Assembly: GCA_003158705.1 (NCBI GenBank)
Contig: PMKX01000184.1
Coordinates: 1-6,537 of the forward strand
Direction: 5' to 3'
Length of the DNA: 6,537 bases
Origin: Actinomycetota bacterium
GTDB lineage: Bacteria > Actinomycetota > Thermoleophilia > UBA2241
Shown here: positions 1-4,714 of the stretch, one piece after another
Layout of the letters: each line of letters opens with the position of its first letter
How positions within the stretch are numbered: position 1 is the first letter of the stretch
Notes under the pieces: model-generated
The model's database searches: none
What the model was told of the DNA's origin: nothing
Seen by the model: the letters and a program-made list of their open reading frames with translations, nothing else
Program-made: the position numbers and the translations under genes

Positions 1-747
1 GGCCATCGCCGGCACATCGCCGAGCTTGCCGCTGGCCAAGCCGCGCTCCATCTGCGCCATGTGCTTGGCCGGCATGTGCGCCGCCAGCATCTTCTGCACC
101 TGCGGGCTCTCGACGATCTTGATGGCGTCGGCGGCGATCCTGCTCACATCGAAGCCGGTGGTGACGTGGTATGCCGAGACGCCGTCCACGGTCTCCGTAC
201 CTACGAGACTCAGGCCGGGGAGCCAGGTGTGGGGGTCGATGCCGAGGTCTGCCGGCGTGATGTTGGGCACTGACTGCTGCTCGTGCTGGGCCTGTGCCTG
301 GTGGGCCTTCTGGAGAAGCTGCGGCGGCAGGTCGTACCAGAGGCCGCCGTACTCCAGCCAGCCTTTGTCGCCCAGCCAGCGCACCGCCGCCTGAGTGGAG
401 ATGCCGCCGTTGGCGGCCGTGATGGTGACCGTCGCCTCGGCAGCTTTGGCCTTGGCGTCAGCCGCCACCGTGCCGGTGAGCACGATAGGCTTGTTGGCGA
501 TGGTTGCCAGCATGCCGGTGGCGCCGGCGTCAGCCTTGGGCGTGATCTCTATGCGGAAGTGGCCGGCGCCACTGGTGACGTTCTCGGTGGCTGAGGCGGC
601 GGCTTTCAGCACGGCGTCAGCCGAGGTAAGCGGCGCCGACGAAGCTGACACGGGCGGCGTGCTGGCGCCGGCCGTGAACACCACCGCCAGCACGCCGGCC
701 ACCACGAGGGCGACGACTATGGCCGTGACGATCAGATACTTGCGCAT
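1..747 (-). CDS. Secreted/anchored LppX/LprG-like protein, partial (C-terminus outside window)
   Basis: Reading the minus strand from the ATG at 747-745, 249 codons stay open to the left edge with no stop, so this is an N-terminal fragment. A strong GAGGAGGAA Shine-Dalgarno at 759-751, three bases before the ATG, fixes the start. Residues 1-3 (MRK) are followed by one hydrophobic segment (about 4-26), then a Thr/Ser/Ala/Pro-rich stretch: a signal peptide or N-terminal anchor. The window contains no cysteine, so there is no lipobox. The mature part has beta-rich patches such as GHFRIEIT (62-69), ATVTIT (104-109) and WLGDKGWLEYGGLWYDLP (125-142), then ETVDGVSAYHVTTGFDV (185-201) and a helical Ala/Lys/Met-rich tail. 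This order (a 'protein carries a lipid-accessible sheet, YHV after a conversion motif' pattern) resembles the LppX/LprAFG and LolA-like families, which bind lipids or lipoproteins outside the membrane. The family call is from memory of the pattern and is tentative; that it is exported is firmer. Confidence 0.75.
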   Translation of the reverse strand, partial: MRKYLIVTAIVVALVVAGVLAVVFTAGASTPPVSASSAPLTSADAVLKAAASATENVTSGAGHFRIEITPKADAGATGMLATIANKPIVLTGTVAADAKAKAAEATVTITAANGGISTQAAVRWLGDKGWLEYGGLWYDLPPQLLQKAHQAQAQHEQQSVPNITPADLGIDPHTWLPGLSLVGTETVDGVSAYHVTTGFDVSRIAADAIKIVESPQVQKMLAAHMPAKHMAQMERGLASGKLGDVPAMA

Positions 748-911
748 TGGTTCCTCCTCGGTACGTACCTCCGCCGGCTCGTGGACGCGCACGCTTGCTT
801 GGTCAAGGTTCGCCTCGTCAAGCGCTCGTCACGTTCACCGGCAGCGTGTTGCGGCATTTCCGCTATTAAGCGCTCATTTCGCAGCCTGTGCAACGTATGG
901 CCGCGTCCGCC

Positions 912-935
912 CCTCTGTTCACACGCTCACAGAGG
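912..935. repeat. 7 bp perfect inverted repeat with 10 bp spacer (operator-like)
   Basis: CCTCTGT at 912-918 is matched by its exact reverse complement ACAGAGG at 929-935, separated by ten bases. It lies in the divergent spacer between the secreted protein (minus) and the LapA gene (plus), 43 bases upstream of the LapA -10-like box. The arrangement suits a dimeric regulator's operator or a hairpin. No regulator gene is in view, so the function is unassigned. Confidence 0.4.
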
Positions 936-978
936 TGCGGCGCCGGCACGCACACGGGAACCGGCTCCCCGACTGTCA

Positions 979-984
979 TAGAAT
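979..984 (+). promoter_or_regulatory. -10-like box upstream of the LapA gene
   Basis: TAGAAT matches the sigma-70 -10 consensus at five of six positions and stands out in GC-rich surroundings. The expected -35 position (956-961, GGGAAC) is not a good TTGACA match. If used, transcription would begin near 991, leaving a leader of about 18 bases before the ATG at 1009, with that start's GGAGG inside the transcript. The upstream ATG at 997 would then have no ribosome binding site. Confidence 0.35.
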
Positions 985-1008
985 GCGGAGCAACGAATGG
1001 AGGCCACG

Positions 1009-1311
1009 ATGGAACCCAGCGAACCACCCTCCGGCCAGACAGAGACCGCGACCGAGACACCTGGCGCGCGTTTCAGCCGCAAAGCCCGCCGGGCGCGCCT
1101 GTACCTCTATGCCGGCGCCGCGATCGTACTCCTTATCTGCTTGATCGCGCTGGTGCTCGCCAACACGGGCCGCGTCAAGGTCAGCTGGGTGTTCGGTTCC
1201 TCGTTGGTATCACTTGTCTGGCTGGTGCTCTTCGCGGCCATCCTGGGCTTGCTGCTTGGCATGGTCATCGGGGCGTTCTTCCACTGGCGCACGCGGAGGC
1301 CGCGCGACTGA
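1009..1311 (+). CDS. LapA-domain (DUF1049) small membrane protein
   Basis: This 100-residue protein has a polar, Pro/Thr/Glu-rich N-terminal tail (1-20), a basic patch (RFSRKARRAR, 21-30), transmembrane helix 1 (about 31-51), a short loop ANTGRVKVSWVFGSS (51-65), helix 2 (about 66-90) and a basic end WRTRRPRD. The N-T-x-x-V-x-V-x-x loop between two helices, followed by a Leu/Gly-rich second helix with G-x-x-x-G spacing, is the hallmark of the LapA domain. In proteobacteria LapA (YciS) works with LapB in controlling lipopolysaccharide synthesis; the role in high-GC Gram-positive-like bacteria is not established. I chose the ATG at 1009 because GGAGG (999-1003) sits five bases before it; an in-frame ATG at 997 with a weaker GGAG (987-990) would add four residues. 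The gene faces the secreted protein divergently and the aquaporin remnant convergently. Confidence 0.85.
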   Translation: MEPSEPPSGQTETATETPGARFSRKARRARLYLYAGAAIVLLICLIALVLANTGRVKVSWVFGSSLVSLVWLVLFAAILGLLLGMVIGAFFHWRTRRPRD

Positions 1312-1331
1312 GGGACGAGCCCGCGTCCTTT
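1311..1331 (+). terminator. Possible weak intrinsic terminator after LapA
   Basis: AGGGACG (1311-1317) can pair with CGTCCTT (1324-1330) across a six-base loop: seven pairs including one G-U, ending in TTT (1329-1331). It starts on the last base of the LapA stop codon and lies in the 22-base gap before the convergent gene. The T-run is too short for confidence. Confidence 0.3.
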
Positions 1332-1333
1332 GC

Positions 1334-1474
1334 CTAGGCTTGTTCCGCCGCCGGCGCGGCCTCAGCCTGGGACCGCTCAAAGAGGAGGCGGTACACGACG
1401 CCGCCGATGACGCCGCCCACCAGCCAGAACGTACCGAACAACTCGGCCGCGAACCGCTTGGAGATTGGTGGCAT
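1334..1474 (-). CDS. 46-residue aquaporin (AqpZ-type) remnant: N-terminus fused in frame to C-terminus
   Basis: The frame opens with ATG at 1474-1472 and closes with TAG at 1336-1334. A GAGGGG-type Shine-Dalgarno lies about eight bases upstream (AGAGGGGTCTCGTT before the ATG). Residues 6-19 (KRFAAELFGTFWLV) match the start of bacterial AqpZ (E. coli: RKLAAECFGTFWLVFGG). Residues 20-35 (GGVIGGVVYRLLFERS) match its last helix and tail (E. coli: GGIIGGLIYRTLLEKRD). About 185-190 residues of a normal aquaporin, including both NPA motifs and four of the six helices, are absent, so it cannot form a channel alone. The product would be one hydrophobic helix (about 11-33), made of half of TM1 and half of TM6, with an acidic/Ala-rich tail. 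It could be a deletion pseudogene whose frame survived by chance, or a retained single-pass microprotein. The sequence resemblance is clear; function is unknown. Confidence 0.65.
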   Translation of the reverse strand: MPPISKRFAAELFGTFWLVGGVIGGVVYRLLFERSQAEAAPAAEQA

Positions 1475-1684
1475 AACGAGACCCCTCTGGAGTAGGAAGA
1501 CTGATCGAGGCGGGTCCTACCCGGGCCTGCGAGACGAGTAGCGCCGGCGGCAAGACCCGCGGCCAGCAGAGGCCGCGACCAGGACAACCGATCGCCGTGC
1601 TTGGTGACGTCAGCCGAGCTACAGATGGCTCGGTGCGACCAGCCGGTGGCGAGCAGGCGGCGAACGACCTAGACGCTCAAGACG
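1475..1684. other. Non-coding spacer with hairpins, no gene seen
   Basis: This 210-base gap separates the aquaporin remnant from the propeller gene, both on the minus strand. No reading frame in it has a start, a ribosome site and family resemblance. It holds the leader of the remnant, a 7 bp inverted repeat GCGGGTC (1510-1516) / GACCCGC (1554-1560), a nested CGGGT/ACCCG hairpin (1511-1523), a strong hairpin at 1558-1577, and CCGAGC/GCTCGG around 1614-1633. No tRNA or known riboswitch pattern was recognised. Confidence 0.5.
1558..1577 (-). terminator. Hairpin, candidate terminator for the propeller gene
   Basis: CGCGGCC (1558-1564) pairs perfectly with GGCCGCG (1571-1577) around a six-base loop. 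It lies 108 bases past the stop of the minus-strand propeller gene. Reading in that direction the stem is followed by GGGTCTTG rather than a real T-tract, so it could be a U-poor terminator of the kind common in high-GC bacteria, or simply a stable GC palindrome. Confidence 0.3.
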
Positions 1685-3688
1685 CTAGCGATGGCGTGCC
1701 GCTGCGCGTGCCTCACCACCGGTAGTGGTAGCGAGGATAGTGCCGCCCCAGCCCACCGCCCAGCCGTGGGAGACGTCGGCGAAGGCGACGCCTAACAGGG
1801 GATTGCTCGTGCCCGCGTTCTGCTCCGTCCACGTGGCGCCGCCGTTCGAAGTAGCCAGAACGACGCCTGCCGCCGTCAACGTTGCCGAGTTCAAATCAAG
1901 CCGGACGCCCACTGTCCAGCCGTGGGAGGCGTCAGCGAAGGAGACGTCGCAGAGAACGGCGCCGTCCGTCCTGCTACCCGGGCCTTGCCTGCGCCAGTGA
2001 GCACCGCCGTCTGTGGTAGCGAGAATCACACTGCCTCGGTTGCTCCCGCCGACCGCCCAGCCATGTGTGGCATTGGGGAAAGCAACGGCGCTGAGGTCGG
2101 CCTTCATGCCCGGCCTCTGCTTTCTCCAGTGCGCACCGCCGTCTGTGGTGGCCAGAATCATGCTTCTGCCGACCTTCCCGTGGCTGCCCGTGTTCCCGCC
2201 CACCGCCCAGCCGTGGTTGACATCCGGGAAGGCGATGCCCCACAGCCCAGCCTTCGTGCCCGACCACTGCTTTCTCCAGTGGGCGCCACCGTCTGAGGTA
2301 ACGAGGATCACGTCGCCGGTGGCGTCGTAGTTGTTGTTGTAGGAGGTGCCCACTGCCCAACCGTGGCTGGTGTCGGGAAAAGCGATGCCGGACAGCTCGA
2401 CCTTCGTGCCCGAGCTCTGCTTTCTCCACAGGGCGCCGCCGTCGGTTGTAGCCACTATGGTGCCTTGATCGCCCACCGCCCAGCCGTGGGAGGCATCAGG
2501 AAAGGCGACGGAAAGGAGATCGTGCCTCGTGCGCGGACTCTGCTGTGTCCAGACGGCCCCGCCGTCTGTGGTGGCCAGGATGACAGCCTTCTTCGCATCC
2601 GAGTCGTAGCCCACAGCCCAGCCGTGGCTGGCGTCAGCGAAGGTGACGCGTGACAGGAAGGCCATGCCGCCCGAGCTCTGGCTGGTCCAGTGCGCGCCAG
2701 CGTCAGTGGTGGCGAGAATAGTGCCGCTACCGCCCGCCGCCCAGCCGTGGGAAGTGTCAGGAAAGGAGACGCCGCAGATGTCGGCCGTAGTGCCTGAGCT
2801 CTGCGTTGCCCAGTGCGCGCCAGCGTCAGTGGTGGCGAGAATAGTGCCGCTACCGCCCACCGCCCAGCCGTGACTGACGTCCGGGAAAGTGATGGCGGAG
2901 AGGTCACTCGTGGTGCCCGAGGTCAGCCTTGTCCAGTGGGCGCCACCGTCAGTGGTGGCCAGCATGGTGCCACGACCGCCCACCGCCCAGCCGTGAGAGG
3001 CGTCCGGGAATGCAACCGAATAGAGGCGGTGCCTCGTACCCGACTTCTGCTTGGTCCAGTGGGCGCCGCCGTCAGCGGTGGCCAGGATGGTGCCCTTGCC
3101 CGTGTCCCAGTCGATGCCCACTACCCAACCGTGGGAAGCGTCGGGGAAGGAGACGGCGTAGAGCTGCAGGTCAGGCTTGCCTGACCACTGCGTCGTCCAG
3201 TTGGCGCCACCGTCGCTCGTTGAGAGAATGGCAGCCTCGTTCACACCATAGCTGCCGCTGACCGCCCAGCCGTGAGTCGCGTCGGTGAAAGCGACACCCG
3301 AAAGGTCGACCGCGGTGCCCGACCTCTGCTTTCTCCAGTGGGCACCGCCGTCTGTGGTGGCCAGGATTCTGCCGGCAGCGCCCACCACCCAGCCATGGGT
3401 GGCGTCCACGAACGTGACCGCGGAAAGGTCGTCTGTTGTGCCCGAACCCTGCACGATCCACGTGGCGCCGCCGTCTGTGGTGGCGAGAATCATGCCGGCG
3501 CCGCCCACCGTCCAGCCATGAGTCGCGTCGGGGAATGCCACACCGTCCAGCAGGTTGCCCTGCGGCAGCGGGTTCTGCCAGACCCAGACACCGTCGCTGG
3601 TGGACACGGGTGCCCAGGCTGGAGCGGCAGCAAGGAGAGCGAGAAGGAGAGCGAGACAGGCAAAGCAGACCAGCGGAGCGCGTTTCAT
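1685..3688 (-). CDS. Exported 14-repeat Ycf48/BNR-like beta-propeller protein
   Basis: The 667-residue product begins with a classical Sec signal peptide (MKR, hydrophobic core about 5-20, A-W-A cleavage site at 24-26). Residues 46-667 are 14 tandem repeats of about 41-50 residues with consensus L-x-x-V-x-F-P-D-x-S-H-G-W-A-V-G-x-G-T-I-L-A-T-T-D-G-G-A-H-W-x-x-Q-x-S-G-T. All 14 carry HGW; the D-G-G-x-x-W element is the Asp-box turn of BNR and Ycf48/HCF136 propellers. Ycf48 is a seven-bladed photosystem II assembly factor in cyanobacteria, but these repeats are widespread in secreted proteins of non-photosynthetic bacteria, where substrates are mostly unknown. The last repeat stops at TTTGG and lacks the final W-x-x-Q strand, while residues 35-44 (WVWQNPLPQG) supply such a strand before repeat 1, as in Velcro closure. 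Repeats 3, 4, 8 and 10-13 carry 4-14 residue polar loop insertions. No anchor follows, so the protein is probably released. Start: ATG at 3688 with a G6 tract (3703-3698) nine bases upstream. Confidence 0.88.
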   Translation of the reverse strand: MKRAPLVCFACLALLLALLAAAPAWAPVSTSDGVWVWQNPLPQGNLLDGVAFPDATHGWTVGGAGMILATTDGGATWIVQGSGTTDDLSAVTFVDATHGWVVGAAGRILATTDGGAHWRKQRSGTAVDLSGVAFTDATHGWAVSGSYGVNEAAILSTSDGGANWTTQWSGKPDLQLYAVSFPDASHGWVVGIDWDTGKGTILATADGGAHWTKQKSGTRHRLYSVAFPDASHGWAVGGRGTMLATTDGGAHWTRLTSGTTSDLSAITFPDVSHGWAVGGSGTILATTDAGAHWATQSSGTTADICGVSFPDTSHGWAAGGSGTILATTDAGAHWTSQSSGGMAFLSRVTFADASHGWAVGYDSDAKKAVILATTDGGAVWTQQSPRTRHDLLSVAFPDASHGWAVGDQGTIVATTDGGALWRKQSSGTKVELSGIAFPDTSHGWAVGTSYNNNYDATGDVILVTSDGGAHWRKQWSGTKAGLWGIAFPDVNHGWAVGGNTGSHGKVGRSMILATTDGGAHWRKQRPGMKADLSAVAFPNATHGWAVGGSNRGSVILATTDGGAHWRRQGPGSRTDGAVLCDVSFADASHGWTVGVRLDLNSATLTAAGVVLATSNGGATWTEQNAGTSNPLLGVAFADVSHGWAVGWGGTILATTTGGEARAAARHR
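1709..3553 (-). repeat. Fourteen tandem coding repeats (propeller blades), basic unit 123 bp
   Basis: Each blade is encoded by roughly 123 bases (41 codons) when no loop insertion is present, and longer where there is one. On the plus strand each copy shows the CCCAGCCGTG-type motif (complement of the HGWAVG codons) and GTGGTGGC-type motif (complement of ATTDGG). Fourteen copies equal twice the seven blades of Ycf48. Confidence 0.85.
2687..2872 (-). repeat. Near-identical adjacent blades 6 and 7 (recent duplication or conversion)
   Basis: Bases 2687-2749 and 2810-2872 are identical at 62 of 63 positions, exactly 123 bases apart; the one difference is at 2736 versus 2859 and changes HGWAVG to HGWAAG. 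These two blades also share the variant Asp-box DAGAHW, where the other full repeats have a DGG or NGG turn. Other blade pairs are visibly less alike. Confidence 0.8.
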
Positions 3689-3737
3689 GGCGGCGGTCCC
3701 CCCATCACACGATACGGCAGCACAAACACGGTCAGTC

Positions 3738-3760
3738 TAGCACGATGCTACGGTGTAGCA
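3738..3760. repeat. Alternating inverted repeat between two minus-strand genes
   Basis: TAGCA (3738-3742), TGCTA (3746-3750) and TAGCA (3756-3760) follow one another, so the middle element can pair with either neighbour (loops of 3 and 5 bases) but not both. It sits in the 82-base spacer between the nucleotidyltransferase stop and the propeller gene start. It may be a terminator, an operator or leader structure; there is no T-tract to support termination. Confidence 0.4.
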
Positions 3761-3770
3761 GCCGGAAGGG

Positions 3771-4586
3771 TCACTCCTGGCCGTCAGGCTCGTCGTGCCA
3801 CGCAGTGCGCGTGCCGACGCGAGCGCGCAGACGCCAGTGCACGCTCTTGGGCGCAGCGTCGATGGCGGCGATCAGCCGCGTGACGCCACGCCGCAGGCGC
3901 TCCAGCTGGGAGTCGCTCAAGTGGAAGCTCGTGGCTCGTTCGCCCACGCGCGCCAGGTTGATGGTGACGTCGTAGAAGAGACCCCAGTCCTGGGCGCAGA
4001 GGCCGCCGATGTAGCGGCCGTTGATGAGCCCGGGCGCATCCTCGTCGCCCACCTCGACGTCACCGAGCAGGGTGACGATGTCGCGCAGGTCCTTCTCGTT
4101 CAGCTTGAAGATCTGCAGCTTGGTCAGCAGAAGGTCACTGAGCGAGATGGTGTAGGGCTCGATCTCGAGGCGGCGGGCCAAAGCGATGCGGTGGTCCATG
4201 TGGAAGTTGTCGAGGAAGACGTCGATGTGGTCGTCGGCGTGGGCCGCGCCCGGAGCCGGTTCGCCTCCGTGTTCACAGGGGCGCACGAACTGCATCTGGG
4301 CGCCGGCCGCGGCGGTGCGCACGGCGAAGTTCTCGGCATAGCCGAAGCCGGCGAACACCGCCGCCAGCCGGCGCGCCTGCTTGGCCGGAGCGACCATGTC
4401 CAGGTCGGAGTAGTCGCGCTCGCAGAGCTCGTGGGTACGGCAGTGCTCGCGCACGGCCAGGCCGCCGAGCAGACGCAAGGTGAGACCCTCGGAGCGCGCC
4501 GCGTCCACGAGACCGCGGCCTTCATCCAGCATGTCGCTGCCGACGCGCTCCCCGACCCGCACCTCAGATGTCGACGCCTTGGTCAT
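3771..4586 (-). CDS. Nucleotidyltransferase-fold protein, AbiEii-like, orphan
   Basis: The 271-residue product has the polymerase-beta-type nucleotidyltransferase signature: a hydrophobic strand ending in Gly-Gly (LRLLGGLAV, 37-45; GG 41-42), then RDYSDLDMV (57-65) with candidate metal-binding D61 and D63, and a third acidic strand HIDVFLD (120-126; D122). A helical KLQIFKLNEKDLRDIVTLL segment (156-174) resembles the K...R/KDLxDI..L helix of AbiEii-type and related minimal nucleotidyltransferases. Such enzymes transfer a nucleotide to tRNA, protein or small molecules; AbiEii toxins act on tRNA. The spacing from GG to DLD (18 residues) is longer than usual. No AbiEi-like antitoxin gene is adjacent: the neighbours are the propeller gene downstream and an MMPL exporter divergently upstream, so a toxin role is unproven. 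The ATG at 4586 lacks a clear Shine-Dalgarno; an internal start (for example M19, ATG at 4532-4530) would keep all the motifs. Confidence 0.75.
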   Translation of the reverse strand: MTKASTSEVRVGERVGSDMLDEGRGLVDAARSEGLTLRLLGGLAVREHCRTHELCERDYSDLDMVAPAKQARRLAAVFAGFGYAENFAVRTAAAGAQMQFVRPCEHGGEPAPGAAHADDHIDVFLDNFHMDHRIALARRLEIEPYTISLSDLLLTKLQIFKLNEKDLRDIVTLLGDVEVGDEDAPGLINGRYIGGLCAQDWGLFYDVTINLARVGERATSFHLSDSQLERLRRGVTRLIAAIDAAPKSVHWRLRARVGTRTAWHDEPDGQE

Positions 4587-4714
4587 ACCGTCTTGTCACC
4601 AGGGCGAGCCGGTAACAAACGCCGGGTCGGCTTCGCGCATTCTCTGAGGTACACTCCCAGGTACCTAGCCCCTTGGCCCCACCCAACAACATGTACACAA
4701 CGTAGGAGACAAAC
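4587..4714. other. Divergent intergenic region with AGGTAC repeats
   Basis: This 128-base gap separates the nucleotidyltransferase (minus) from the MMPL gene (plus). It contains AGGTAC at 4647-4652 and again in the palindrome AGGTACCT (4659-4666). TACACT (4650-4655) could be a plus-strand -10 box, but no convincing -35 is found 16-18 bases upstream. AGGAG (4704-4708) is the ribosome site of the MMPL gene. Confidence 0.4.

Noticed and set aside
801..806. TTGACC on the minus strand as a -35 box for the secreted-protein gene
   Set aside because: The position 17 bases downstream reads CACGAG, which is not a -10. A second pair, TTGCAC (893-888) and CTTAAT (870-865), has correct spacing but weak matches.
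820..875. AAGCGCTC occurring twice, 48 bases apart (820-827 and 868-875)
   Set aside because: Eight bases with a palindromic core is too short to separate from chance in one window.
395..1144. 249-codon plus-strand open frame opposite the secreted-protein gene
   Set aside because: It is antisense to a gene with a strong ribosome site and signal peptide, and spans the divergent promoter region.
1210..1587. 125-codon minus-strand frame over LapA and the aquaporin remnant
   Set aside because: Arg/Ser/Pro-rich with no resemblance to any family, and it conflicts with both better-supported genes.
1500..1680. Possible structured RNA in the spacer after the propeller gene
   Set aside because: Several GC hairpins exist, but no conserved tRNA, riboswitch or small-RNA signature could be recognised and GC-rich DNA folds easily.
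1974..2429. Several 90-150 codon open frames inside the propeller gene, on both strands
   Set aside because: They are repeated out-of-frame readings of the tandem blades and inherit their periodicity.
1709..3553. Regular repeats suggestive of a CRISPR array or satellite
   Set aside because: The 123-base period is in frame and encodes propeller blades; there are no unique spacers between short identical repeats.
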